Assembly: GCF_003202435.1 (NCBI RefSeq)
Contig: NZ_QJHK01000022.1
Location: forward strand, 1 to 64,000
Source: Flavobacterium cheongpyeongense
Lineage (GTDB): Bacteria > Bacteroidota > Bacteroidia > Flavobacteriales > Flavobacteriaceae
Direction: 5' to 3'
Length of the DNA: 64,000 nt
The notes beneath the pieces were generated by a model that was given only the letters and a program-made list of their open reading frames with translations, had not been told where the DNA came from and did not search any database. Shown piece by piece: positions 48,124-58,091 of the stretch (its first letter is position 1; each line of letters begins with the position of its first letter). Made by a program: the position numbers and the translations under genes.

Positions 48124-48625
48124 ACTTAGTTAATAAATCAACTCGTGTCCGGAATTATAATAACCTAATCGAAAATCAATACAAATTTTAACTCCTAACA
48201 GAACTTCTTACTTTATATGTACATAAAACATCATTAAGACTTGCTAATTCTAGGGTTTACATAAAGTATTCCTACAAAATACTTCAGCCAACAAGTTGCT
48301 AAATCGCACAAGACTCTTTTTGTTTATAAAACATCGTTGCTTTTTATTTCCAGTTTGTGTACTATAATAATTAAAAAATTCAGCTCTTATGAACAATTTT
48401 AGTTCAACTTCTCTCTCTATCTAATAAGAAAATAACACCATTTATTCATCTAAAACAGACTAAAATATGCGAAGTTATTTTTCTTCAAGCTAAGGCTAAA
48501 ATCATTCCATAGCCTTAGCTACGGAATGATTTTTTGAGAATGTATTGGAGAAAAGAAGGAATAGATTGGACTATTTTATATGTATAAATGGTCTAAACAG
48601 TGATTTTAAAACTTGATTTGCTTTA
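48124..48625. other. Gene-free region with an isolated plus-strand terminator
   Basis: 500 bp without a convincing ORF between convergent genes. The hairpin at 48500-48535 is the only clear element. Confidence 0.4.
48500..48535 (+). terminator. Strong intrinsic terminator 380 bp after the SUMF1 gene
   Basis: AATCATTCC / GGAATGATT (9 bp) stacked on TAGC / GCTA with a CTTA loop, then TTTT on the plus strand. It could end a long 3' UTR of the SUMF1 gene or a separate small RNA. Confidence 0.65.
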
Positions 48626-48823
48626 TTAAGTAATACAATCATTTTTATGATTCCTTTTTATGATTCGATATCCTAAAATTGAGCCTAAAATAATAGACGG
48701 AATTACCCAGCCATCAATAGGAGCTGGTGGTTCAACATCATCTACGTCTCCAGGAAAAGGGGGCTGAGCATGTAAACTAACAGTTACTAATAAAAATAAA
48801 TAAAACAACTTGAAATTTTTCAC
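48626..48823 (-). CDS. Small exported single-helix protein next to a T9SS adhesin
   Basis: 65 aa. It has a signal peptide ending SLHAQ, a short proline/aspartate-rich stretch (PPFPGDVDDVEPPAPIDGW), one membrane helix (VIPSIILGSILGYRII) and a basic tail. Proteins of this layout (signal peptide, PP...D...APIDxW, helix, KR tail) recur after T9SS-exported proteins in flavobacteria. Their function is not known to me. It begins 9 bp after the adhesin stop, so the two are co-transcribed. The 4 to 5 kb adhesin and this stub probably work as a pair (inference). Confidence 0.7.
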   Translation of the reverse strand: MKNFKLFYLFLLVTVSLHAQPPFPGDVDDVEPPAPIDGWVIPSIILGSILGYRIIKRNHKNDCIT

Positions 48824-48832
48824 AACTTTTAA

Positions 48833-51800
48833 TTATTTAATGATTAGTTTTTTAATAACTGATTTCCCTCCTCTTTCTATCCTCACAAAATAAATTCCTG
48901 TAGGGAATGATTGATTTAGATTTACAGTCTCACCTATTCCTACCGTTTTGCTGTAAATTAATTGCCCCAAACTATTTATAATACTAACCTTTGATTCCTG
49001 AGTACTATCTGTAAATGTTAAATTAATTAGCTCCCCGTTTGATGGATTTGGATACAAAAAAATTTCGTTTTTTAATGTTGGATTACTAACAAAAACAATT
49101 TTAAACCGATCTGGAGCAATACTTGCGGTATTAGCCGCATTAACAGAAAAATTATAACTTATTGGAGCTGTTTCCGGTATTTCTGTATAGGTTTGATTTA
49201 GCTGATCAAACAGCTTAGCTGTAACCCCTTCAATGTTTTGTCCTTCAACTACCAGTGTATAATTTGTTGAACGATAGGTGTTAATATCCAATTGAATTTC
49301 ATCTGCTGCAACAGGTAATGCCCTGCTTTCGATACTTAATAATTTACCGTCTGTTTTTGTGGCCAGATTTTCATCTAGATTAATCAGTTTACCGGCATCA
49401 TTTGCATCAATTTCATTGGTTTTATCAGTACCAAATACAACAACCAGACCATCTGCAGGAGGTCCTTGTGCTATTAGGGTATTTTTATCGTATAAAGTAA
49501 CACGAAGGTTTGGTACTAATACCTCTTCAGCTTTTGCGAAACGAAATACGTTTTGATTGGTATTCGCTGTATATTTATTAGCTTCTGTAAAGTTTAATGT
49601 GGTAGCTGCCGTTGCATTTGCCTGAACAAAACATGATTGCCCAGGTTGCAGGTAATTATTAACATCAGAGGAGATACTATTTATTTCTGTTGTTAAATCT
49701 CTGGCTACATAAGCCCCCCTGGTGCTTAAAGTAGGATCCCAGACATAATAAAATTGTTTCAGGTTTGTGGCACTGCTTACCGTAGTTTTCATATTCACAG
49801 GCGACTGATATGGATTTCCTACAAAAAGATAGTTGTCTGCAACAGCACTTTGTGAAATTCCTTTTGTACCTGTAAATAAAGTTCCTGTAGCTCTAAGGGT
49901 TGTATTGGTAGGCGTTGGTGTATTGGTTGCCAAACTAATAGTCCTGTCCCCACGCACTATTAATCGGGTTGGGATTCCTGGCTCCAGTATATTGTTATTG
50001 CTATTGGTTACTGCTATCCACGACTGTGTTGCATAATCAAAAGTAAACATTGAAGGATTATTGGTGCCTGTAGGATCAAAACCATTAGCGGCTCCGCCTG
50101 TTCCGGTTATATGCGTGCCTAAACCTGCTGCATTGCTTCCGCCTTCCTGCAAGTTGGCATAAATGGATGTACTTGTGGTTACAGGCGAAGAATAAAATCG
50201 ATAAACACGTCTTGCCGGGATATAACGCTCTACGGTTACATTAATCGCATTGAATAAAGTACCGGTTAGTGTTCCAAAGCGGGCTGTTGCTGTAGCATCT
50301 GATTTAAATGTGATATTTCTTCCTCCAAAATCAGCACTTCCTGATATTGTTAGTGTATTCTCCGGACTTACAGTTAAAGTTCCTGTTCCCGAAACGATAA
50401 GATCACCTGCAACTGTAAAATCCTGATTAAGAACAGGATTCCCTGAATTGATAGAAATTGTATTAGAAGATACAGGTACTACCCCTGATGACCAGTTAGA
50501 ACCCACATTCCATAAATTGTTAGTAGTTCCTACCCATGAGATATTAGAAGCGATCTCTTCAAATGCTCCCATAGTCGGGACAGTACGGGTTTTAACCAAA
50601 TAATCTGTAGTAATTCCGGATATTGCTGTCCCTGCCAATGAAGCGGCTACTTTGTAATCCAGAACACTGGTTCCACCTGCATGAGTAAATTGCGGGTCGA
50701 TATTTAAACTGTTACCATCACGACCCGTTGCCGTTTTCCAGTCTGTCAAAGTGGTTTGATCAACAGTATTAAACCGAGCCAATACAGTTCCTGTGCCTGA
50801 CACATAATAGTCATTATAATCCATTGAAGTAGGTGCTGTTGATAAACTGGCAGCATAATGCGAACCCGATGCTGTACCAGTATTGCTCCTTGTGTTTATA
50901 AAAAGGTTACTTTTTACAGATCCCGTACCTACTGAACTAAAGGAGAAAAGAGCGTATGATTTATTAGAAGCAGCTGTAGCAGATCCACTAATATGTACCG
51001 TATTGAAATATAATTCAGCATAACCTCCTGTTGTTGTAAAACCTGAATCTGCAGCAGTAATTCCATATATAGTAGCGTTTGTAGTTCCTTTAATACTTAC
51101 AACATTATTAAATACCTTAGTATGCTTAGGAGACTGCAAAAGAATTTTAATCCCTAATAATATAGCTCCTGTAGAACTGGCATCTGCTACAGATACATCA
51201 CTTATAAAATTACCTGATATCTCATTATTATTAAAATTTGAAGGGTCACAAAAAACCCCGACTACCTGAACAGCATTAGATCCTAAAGACGGATTATTAT
51301 TTTTAATATTCCAAATCCTGTTCCCTTTTATTATGAAATCCTGATTAGATCTTGCAAAAATTCCAACTACACTTGAATCAACAATATCTGTATTTACACC
51401 ATAAGCCGTTAAGTTCGATATCGAATTATTTATAATATTTGCTTTTATAGGACAAAGAATTCCGGTTACCCCTGAAACACCTCCCCCTGAAATAGAATAA
51501 TTTGTGATATCTGAAATGGTATTACCAATAATTTCATATCCAGTTGCATTCATTATTCCAAATTCCGTTTTAATTCCTGCAAGCCTGACAGCTGAGACAC
51601 CTGTCGCATTAATATTTCTAATCGTATTATTTTGTATATTCACAGTTAAACTATTCCCACTTTTGTATATGCCTGTAAATGCAGAATAGTCTATCAAAGT
51701 TATGTTAGCCACCAGATTCCCCTCTACCTTTATATTTCCTGTAGCAAAAGCAGCATTAATGTTGATACCATTAACAAAACCATCGACACCTTTGTATTTA

Positions 51801-52975
51801 ATTGCATCAGCAGTGCTTGGTGAACCTATCGTATTTCCAACAACAGTACCTACATTAAGAGTGCCCCCGGATAACAGTAAACCATTAAACGATCCGGTTA
51901 TATAATTCCCTGAATTTATCCAGTTAAATCCTTTAATTGTATTCCCTTGTATACTGCTTGCTGTTCCTATACCAACATTAATAGCAATTCCTGAAAATTG
52001 ATTATTACTCCCCACTGCATTACCAGCAGCACCCGCATATGATTTTTCCCAGGTTCCTGTACATTGTACACCGCTTCCTCCAATAAAATTGTTGGAAACC
52101 GTAAAATTCACACCTGCATTATTAACATTAATTGCTGTAAAAGCATAGGAACTACCAATACTTCCGTCAGTATTAAATTGTGTGGTCTCATAAAAACTGT
52201 TCCCAGAAATCGTCCAGGCAGTTGAATTTGTAGAAAGGTTAACACCATTAGAAGCAGCAATTTTATTTAGGAAATCATAAATACTATTATTACTGATTGT
52301 ATTGTTATCATTTTCCTTTGCACTGGTTCCTAAAGAATATATAGTATTTAAAGGTCTGTTTGCATTGGCAGCGTTGGTAATATTATTATTATCAATGGTA
52401 TTGCTATCATTACCGGTAGTGCCTGTAGTTGTACTAAAATTAATGATCCCGCCAGTAGCATCTAACGTAGAACCTTTTATGTAGGCATATTTTATGATAT
52501 TTGAACTCGCATCGTTAATAAACCGAATGGTTGAAGTTCCTGCTGTAGAAGCGACGCTGGCATTTGAAATCGTAAGGTTCTTAGTTCCGGTCTGATTAAC
52601 CCTACCGTCAATAACTACATTATCTGCACCATCAAGGTCAATAAGTGCTCCATTTACAGTACCTGAAATCGTTTTACCAGTAGCCGTAGGGTAAACTATA
52701 ACACTAGTATAACTGGCACTTCCTGTACCACTGGCATTCAGGACTGCTGTAGTGGTCTCTGTAGTATTATCAATCACCTGTAACGTAATTGTTCCTGTTA
52801 ATACACCAGAGTTAATTGCATCAAACGCCGCTTTTAATGTAGTATAATCACCTCCTGTTGCACCTATCGTTTTTGTTATCTGTGCAAAACCGGCTGACGA
52901 CAGCAGCAAAAGCCATCCAAAAACAACTGTTTTTAAGTTGTTTCCGAAATAAAAATAAATGTAATCTTTCATCAT
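48833..52975 (-). CDS. T9SS-exported right-handed beta-helix adhesin
   Basis: 1380 aa with a signal peptide ending SSAGFAQ. Residues about 25-810 are a long series of Asn/Ser/Thr/Gly-rich parallel beta-helix turns (NNTISNNSIYDF, IIGNTISDITN, IKGNRIWNIKNNN). A linker domain (about 815-1000, SWVGTTNNLWNVGSNWSSG) and beta-sandwich modules (about 1000-1300) follow. The C-terminal T9SS sorting domain starts at YPNPSNGELINL and ends PTGIYFVRIERGGKSVIKKL. Likely a surface adhesin or polysaccharide-contact protein, with no catalytic motif recognised. Operator site D lies about 295 bp upstream, which would place it in the PUL regulon. Confidence 0.85.
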   Translation of the reverse strand: MMKDYIYFYFGNNLKTVVFGWLLLLSSAGFAQITKTIGATGGDYTTLKAAFDAINSGVLTGTITLQVIDNTTETTTAVLNASGTGSASYTSVIVYPTATGKTISGTVNGALIDLDGADNVVIDGRVNQTGTKNLTISNASVASTAGTSTIRFINDASSNIIKYAYIKGSTLDATGGIINFSTTTGTTGNDSNTIDNNNITNAANANRPLNTIYSLGTSAKENDNNTISNNSIYDFLNKIAASNGVNLSTNSTAWTISGNSFYETTQFNTDGSIGSSYAFTAINVNNAGVNFTVSNNFIGGSGVQCTGTWEKSYAGAAGNAVGSNNQFSGIAINVGIGTASSIQGNTIKGFNWINSGNYITGSFNGLLLSGGTLNVGTVVGNTIGSPSTADAIKYKGVDGFVNGININAAFATGNIKVEGNLVANITLIDYSAFTGIYKSGNSLTVNIQNNTIRNINATGVSAVRLAGIKTEFGIMNATGYEIIGNTISDITNYSISGGGVSGVTGILCPIKANIINNSISNLTAYGVNTDIVDSSVVGIFARSNQDFIIKGNRIWNIKNNNPSLGSNAVQVVGVFCDPSNFNNNEISGNFISDVSVADASSTGAILLGIKILLQSPKHTKVFNNVVSIKGTTNATIYGITAADSGFTTTGGYAELYFNTVHISGSATAASNKSYALFSFSSVGTGSVKSNLFINTRSNTGTASGSHYAASLSTAPTSMDYNDYYVSGTGTVLARFNTVDQTTLTDWKTATGRDGNSLNIDPQFTHAGGTSVLDYKVAASLAGTAISGITTDYLVKTRTVPTMGAFEEIASNISWVGTTNNLWNVGSNWSSGVVPVSSNTISINSGNPVLNQDFTVAGDLIVSGTGTLTVSPENTLTISGSADFGGRNITFKSDATATARFGTLTGTLFNAINVTVERYIPARRVYRFYSSPVTTSTSIYANLQEGGSNAAGLGTHITGTGGAANGFDPTGTNNPSMFTFDYATQSWIAVTNSNNNILEPGIPTRLIVRGDRTISLATNTPTPTNTTLRATGTLFTGTKGISQSAVADNYLFVGNPYQSPVNMKTTVSSATNLKQFYYVWDPTLSTRGAYVARDLTTEINSISSDVNNYLQPGQSCFVQANATAATTLNFTEANKYTANTNQNVFRFAKAEEVLVPNLRVTLYDKNTLIAQGPPADGLVVVFGTDKTNEIDANDAGKLINLDENLATKTDGKLLSIESRALPVAADEIQLDINTYRSTNYTLVVEGQNIEGVTAKLFDQLNQTYTEIPETAPISYNFSVNAANTASIAPDRFKIVFVSNPTLKNEIFLYPNPSNGELINLTFTDSTQESKVSIINSLGQLIYSKTVGIGETVNLNQSFPTGIYFVRIERGGKSVIKKLIIK

Positions 52976-53105
52976 ATATGATTATTAATTTATAATTATT
53001 TGATTGTTTGTATAAAAATTTAAAAAAACAAATACTGAGTTCATTATACCTATTAAAACACAAACACTCCTAAATAGTTGATAGTAAAATATAAAATATT
53101 GTTTT

Positions 53106-53138
53106 CAAAAATAGTGAATTCAGGAAACGTTTGGACAA
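53106..53138 (-). promoter_or_regulatory. Candidate promoter of the beta-helix adhesin
   Basis: Minus strand TTG (53138-53136), 22 bp, TATTTTTG (53113-53106). It fits TTG-N17-23-TAnnTTTG at the long end of the spacing range and gives a 125-base leader. Operator site D is about 130 bp upstream. Confidence 0.35.
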
Positions 53139-53269
53139 TAAAGAATTGTTGTACTTTTTTTCTCCCAACAATTGTAAACCCCTGTGAATATTGAAAATAT
53201 AACGAAAAACAAGGCGTAAAAGAATTGAAAGAACTTCTTTGATACTATGTGTTAATCGCTAAATAAACG

Positions 53270-53299
53270 ATAAATTATAGTATTTGGTTTTTAAGTTAT
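53270..53299 (-). promoter_or_regulatory. Tandem 21-bp operator, site D (beta-helix adhesin)
   Basis: Half-sites ATAAATTAT (53270-53278) and TTAAGTTAT (53291-53299) on the plus-strand reading, start to start 21 bp. The first half has the same CGATAAATTATA context as site B. It lies upstream of the adhesin at 52975 and also upstream of the decayed plus-strand gene at 53690. Confidence 0.5.
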
Positions 53300-53689
53300 A
53301 CTATTTACTAATACAGCAATTTAACACTATAATATTATATAATGTTTTTCTATAATATATTATCAAAAATACAAATAATTACCTACATTTAAGAATACTC
53401 CTTAAAAAAAATAATAAAAAAAAATATAATTGTTATCTCGCTTACAAACAAAACCGGCTAAAAAAAATTAAAGATGAAGTTGCTAAGACTTTAAAATAAC
53501 TATTTAAACCATTAAAATGAATTAATCATGAAAAATTAAATCTTCTTAAAATAACAATAGTAAGCCATAAAAAGACTATCAGAACCAATTTATAGCAAAC
53601 CATTATATCTGAATTATTGTTCTTTATTTTATCAACAATTAATTACAGAAATGATGCACATGACTTAAAACAATTGAAACACTACATGC

Positions 53690-54440
53690 TATGCTGCTAC
53701 AATCCAATCGATAGCAGGTGTTGACACCCTAGAATTACAGGAAAACAAACGCAACCAGAGCTATATGATTCCGGCAATTAATCTATTGGCTGAAAGGTTT
53801 TAAAACCAGGAGTTCATCTGAATGCTACAAATAATAATGCCTTCACAAGAGGTTATGAACAGACCTCACAATACAATCTCAGTTTAGGTGTTCCCAGACA
53901 AATTATGATTACTGCAAAAAATGTAAATTATACTCCTATCGCTATTTGTACTACCTAACAAGACCCGATAAGAAGGCATTTTCAATTGCTTACAAACTCA
54001 AAAGTGCTGCAAGCGTAACTGACAAAAGCGGTACTGAAACAAATAAAACCTAGGGTAACTGTATTGCAAAAGCGAAAATTCATAGTTTCGGCTCCAAAAC
54101 TTCGAAAAATACTGCTAACCAGATCATGAGCTAAATTATTATCCTGTCAATGCCTAAAACAGAATCTGATTGTTGCGATAAAGAATCAAAATATATCACT
54201 CAATACCCTACCTTAAAAAATTATAGGCAATTCAAATTTTGATGGAGGTTCAAAAATAGCTCCCCTGCTCCTTCTGTTGCTTTCAATACAACTGTTTTTG
54301 TTAAGCCTTCAAACATTGGTAGTACAAGTCAGAAATATTTTGGTAAACCTCAATTAATAATCCTAAATTAAATGGTGTAATTGAAGATTTTAAGATCTAT
54401 AGTATAATATCCTGTCTGCTATAGAATAGCTAAACCTCGT
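53690..54440 (+). pseudogene. Shattered plus-strand gene with LamG-like pieces
   Basis: Short protein-like pieces appear in changing frames in order along the plus strand: NKRNQSYMIPAINLLAER, TSQYNLSLGVPRQIMITAKN then VNYTP, RPDKKAFSIAYKLKSAAS, NTTVFVKPSNIGSTSQKYF and LNGVIEDFKIYS. The last two resemble the start and end of a LamG/concanavalin-like domain (FWVKPxNIG... LDDFKIYNRALS). Many stops and frameshifts make it non-functional. The parent family of the N-terminal pieces is not recognised. The rest of 52976-55042 is AT-rich and shows no other gene. Confidence 0.55.
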
Positions 54441-54929
54441 GTATTGACCGAAATGAATATGATAATAAAAAAATTGTTATTTATCCTAAGTAAATTAGAA
54501 ACTACAGATTTTTTGTTACGACAAATACGAATCAATTATAAAGAAACTAAAGGTGAAATTAGCTACTTTGACAATGCAGGTTATTTATCTAAATCAGTAA
54601 AAAATGATTGTGTTACCATCAATATAGCACTTAATCAATTTACAGGGTTCTGTTTATATTTTATTTTGTAATAATCAATATTTCTCTAAGTTACTTGTAA
54701 AACAATAGCAAGAGGCTTTTTTGCACTACTGATCGAATTTGATTTACAATATCATAATCATATATATCTTACCCTGAAATTTTAACATCAATTCCTATGC
54801 TACTTCAATATTGATAAAACTCCATTTAAAAAATCCCAACGTATTGTAATATGAAAGGCAGGAATAGTAACATTGTTTTATATATGTCAAAAAGATCAAG
54901 CTATAAATCCATAATAAAAAACTAGTTAA

Positions 54930-54977
54930 AAAAATAAAACGTTTATAATGAATTTTAAAATTCAATTATAAACGTTT
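54930..54977 (-). terminator. Terminator of the act-cox operon
   Basis: AAACGTTTATAA pairs with TTATAAACGTTT (12 bp) around an AT loop that also pairs (GAATTT/AAATTC), followed on the minus strand by TATTTTTTT. It lies 66 bp after the coxA stop. Confidence 0.8.
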
Positions 54978-55042
54978 TTTTAATCTATGAAACGAAGGAA
55001 TCAAAACAGATAAGGTTTTCAGTCCTTCTAATAGATAAATTT

Positions 55043-56851
55043 TTAATGATGAAGCACTTCTTCACCTTCCATCATCGGTACATTTTGTGGTACAAAATCT
55101 ACATCATGATTAGGGTTGCTGTAATCATATGGCCAACGATATACGTGAGGAATTTCACCTGGCCAGTTACCGTGGATATGTTCAACTGGAGTTGTCCATT
55201 CTAATGTTGTAGATTTCCATGGATTTTGTACTGCTTTCTTACCGTAGAAGATACTGCTAAAGAAGTTATACAAGAATACTAATTGGAAAGCTCCTCCAAT
55301 AAGAGCAAATGTTGTAATTAAAACATTCACATTTTGTAAATCATCAAATAAAGGGAAGTTTGTGTTTGTATAATAACGTCTTGGTAAACCTGCTAATCCT
55401 ATAAAATGCATTGGGAAGAAAACTCCGTAAGCACAAACTGCAGTAACCCAAAAGTGTATATACCCCAAGTTTTTGTTTAACATTCTTCCATACATTTTAG
55501 GGAACCAGTGGTAAATACCAGCGAACATTCCGTAAAGTGCAGAGATACCCATAACTAAATGAAAGTGAGCAATTACGAAGTAAGTATCGTGAACGTTAAT
55601 ATCTAAAGTACTATCCCCTAAAATGATTCCTGTCAAACCTCCAGTAATGAAAGTTGAAACCATTCCTATAGAGAATAACATTGCAGGGTTAAATTGTAAA
55701 TTACCTTTCCATAAAGTTGTAATCCAGTTAAATGCTTTTACAGCAGAAGGAATTGCAATCAATAAAGTAGTAAATGTAAATACTGATCCTAAGAAAGGGT
55801 TCATCCCAGAAAGGAACATATGGTGTCCCCAAACAATTGTAGATAAAAATGCAATTGCAAGAACAGACATAATCATCGCTCTGTAACCGAAAATTGGTTT
55901 ACGAGAGTTCGTAGCCATAATTTCAGAAACCAGACCCATAGCTGGTAAAATAACAATATAAACTTCAGGATGACCTAAAAACCAAAATAAGTGCTCAAAC
56001 AATACAGGTGAACCTCCTTGGTAGTGTAAAACCTCACCTGCAATATAGATATCTGACAAGAAGAACGAAGTACCAAAACTTCTGTCGAATATTAATAATA
56101 AAGCAGCTGATAATAACACTGGAAATGAAATAACACCGATAATAGCTGTTACGAAAAAAGTCCAGATTGTAAGTGGAAGCCTAGTCATAGACATTCCTTT
56201 TGTTCTTAAGTTAATTACAGTAACAATATAATTTAAAGATCCCATCAAAGAAGATGCAATAAAAATTGCCATAGAAACTAACCATAAAGTCATACCTGTT
56301 CCTGATCCAGGAATCGCCTGAGGCAAAGCACTCAATGGTGGATAGATCGTCCAACCTGCAGATGCTGGTCCAGCCTCAACAAATAAGGAACATAACATGA
56401 TGACAGCTGATAAGAAAAACAACCAATATGAAATCATATTCATAAATCCGGAAGCCATATCTCTTGCACCAATTTGAAGTGGAATAAGTAAATTACTAAA
56501 AGTACCACTCAAACCAGCCGTTAGCACAAAGAAAACCATTATAGTTCCGTGAATTGTAACTAAAGCTAAATAAATATCATTAGCCATTACACCATCAGGT
56601 GCAAATTTATCTCCTAATAAAACATTAAATATTTTGAAAGACTCCTCAGGCCAAGCTAATTGCATTCTGAAAAGCAAGGACATTGCAATACCAATTATAC
56701 CCATTATAATACCGGTAATTAAGTATTGTTTCGCAATCATTTTGTGATCAATACTAAAAATATATTTAGTAATGAAAGTGTCTTTATGATGATGTTCGTG
56801 CTCGTGATCGTGTCCGTGATCGTGATCGTGATCGTGCGCTTCTGCTGACAT
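55043..56851 (-). CDS. coxA: Cytochrome c oxidase subunit I (heme-copper oxidase, type A1)
   Basis: 602 aa with 12 membrane helices. It reduces oxygen to water at the heme a3/CuB centre and pumps protons. Ligands are visible: VTIHGTIMVFF (heme a), FWFLGHPEVYIVILP (CuB His plus the HPEVY Tyr and Glu of the A1 type), VWGHHMFLSG (two CuB His) and DTYFVIAHFHLVMG (hemes a3 and a). The N-terminus carries a run of alternating His and Asp/Glu (residues 5-22), which could bind metal. Last gene of the operon, 30 bp after coxB, with a strong terminator behind it. Confidence 0.97.
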   Translation of the reverse strand: MSAEAHDHDHDHGHDHEHEHHHKDTFITKYIFSIDHKMIAKQYLITGIIMGIIGIAMSLLFRMQLAWPEESFKIFNVLLGDKFAPDGVMANDIYLALVTIHGTIMVFFVLTAGLSGTFSNLLIPLQIGARDMASGFMNMISYWLFFLSAVIMLCSLFVEAGPASAGWTIYPPLSALPQAIPGSGTGMTLWLVSMAIFIASSLMGSLNYIVTVINLRTKGMSMTRLPLTIWTFFVTAIIGVISFPVLLSAALLLIFDRSFGTSFFLSDIYIAGEVLHYQGGSPVLFEHLFWFLGHPEVYIVILPAMGLVSEIMATNSRKPIFGYRAMIMSVLAIAFLSTIVWGHHMFLSGMNPFLGSVFTFTTLLIAIPSAVKAFNWITTLWKGNLQFNPAMLFSIGMVSTFITGGLTGIILGDSTLDINVHDTYFVIAHFHLVMGISALYGMFAGIYHWFPKMYGRMLNKNLGYIHFWVTAVCAYGVFFPMHFIGLAGLPRRYYTNTNFPLFDDLQNVNVLITTFALIGGAFQLVFLYNFFSSIFYGKKAVQNPWKSTTLEWTTPVEHIHGNWPGEIPHVYRWPYDYSNPNHDVDFVPQNVPMMEGEEVLHH

Positions 56852-56881
56852 ATTTGTGTACTTTAAATTTTCTTAATAATA

Positions 56882-58072
56882 TTATTTGATCGCAACTTTA
56901 GCTACAGCTGCTTTAACAGTATCAACTACAGCTTTAACAGTATCAATAACTTTAGCTGTACCATCTGTTGCAGGAGTTGCTCCTTCAACTGGTTTTTCTG
57001 CATCTGCTGCAGCTTTAATATCCTGAGCCAAAGTAGTTTTTTCGCTCAACCATTTTTTATAATCCTCAGGAGAATCCACCACAACTTTCATTTGCATATT
57101 GTAATGAGAGGCTCCACAAATTTTATTACATAATAATAAATAGTCAAATGTATAAGGATCTAAAGCTGTACCTCCTTTAGCAATAAGTTCAGCACTTTTT
57201 TCAGCTCTAAGTTTATTAATATTAGCTACTTTCTCAACCATAAAAGGGAGTTCTCTGTATTCAGCAGTTGTATATGTAGGAACAAAAGCAAATTCTGTAA
57301 CCATTCCAGGAACGCAGTTCATTTGTGCTCTAAAGTGTGGAAAATATGCTGAATGCAGTACATCCTGCGAACGCATTTTAAAATGCACTTTTTTACCTTT
57401 AGGAATATGCAATTCTGAAACTACAATATCATCCTGAGAGTTTTTATCAGACATATCAACACCTAAAGTATTAACACCTTCTATTAAACGAACATTAGCC
57501 TTACCTAAAGTATTATCAGCTCCAGCGTATCTTGCAGTCCACTTGAATTGCTGTGCATATAATTCAATTTCGATAACATCTTCATCTTTATCTACAAACA
57601 TGATATTATTCCATGCATACAAACCATAAAGGATTAAAACTGCTAAAACAACAGATGGTATAATACTCCAGATTGCTTCAAGTTTATTACTATCAGCAAA
57701 GAATAATGCTTTTTTATCTTTATTCCCTTTGTATTTGAAAGAAAACCAATGCAATAAACCTTGTGTAATGACCTGTACTGTGAAAATCAATACCCAAGTA
57801 ATATTCATTAAACCATCTACTAAACTACCATGTTCAGAAGCAGGTGTATGAAGTGCTAAATTACCCCATTTCAATAATCCATAAATAGTAAAGGTATAAA
57901 TGAAAGCTAAAAAGCCAAACATTATATAACCCTGAACATTATTGTCATTATCTGATGCAACCTGTGAATCGTCCGAAGATGAACCTACCTGAGTAAGATC
58001 AAATATCTTGGTCAATTGCCACAATGCAACTGCTAATAAAACTAAAACTACAATTACCAACAAACTTGTCAT
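56882..58072 (-). CDS. coxB: Cytochrome c oxidase subunit II (CuA)
   Basis: 396 aa, longer than most subunit II proteins. It has an N-terminal helix and about two further membrane helices (to about residue 155), then the cupredoxin CuA domain. The first ligand region is DVLHSAYFPHFRAQMNCVPG (about 238-257), and the CuA signature CNKICGASHYNM (CxxxCxxxHxxM) lies near 313-324. It takes electrons from the cytochrome c-type donor. The C-terminal 40 residues are an Ala/Lys/Val-rich tail with a repeated DTVKA pattern, probably disordered. It lies 19 bp after actF and 30 bp before coxA. Confidence 0.95.
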   Translation of the reverse strand: MTSLLVIVVLVLLAVALWQLTKIFDLTQVGSSSDDSQVASDNDNNVQGYIMFGFLAFIYTFTIYGLLKWGNLALHTPASEHGSLVDGLMNITWVLIFTVQVITQGLLHWFSFKYKGNKDKKALFFADSNKLEAIWSIIPSVVLAVLILYGLYAWNNIMFVDKDEDVIEIELYAQQFKWTARYAGADNTLGKANVRLIEGVNTLGVDMSDKNSQDDIVVSELHIPKGKKVHFKMRSQDVLHSAYFPHFRAQMNCVPGMVTEFAFVPTYTTAEYRELPFMVEKVANINKLRAEKSAELIAKGGTALDPYTFDYLLLCNKICGASHYNMQMKVVVDSPEDYKKWLSEKTTLAQDIKAAADAEKPVEGATPATDGTAKVIDTVKAVVDTVKAAVAKVAIK

Positions 58073-58091
58073 CTGTTTATTTCTTTAAATA

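Noticed and set aside
54444..54671. 75-codon plus-strand frame
   Set aside because: It is protein-like in places but has no recognised family and directly follows a shattered gene. Kept only as part of the decayed region.
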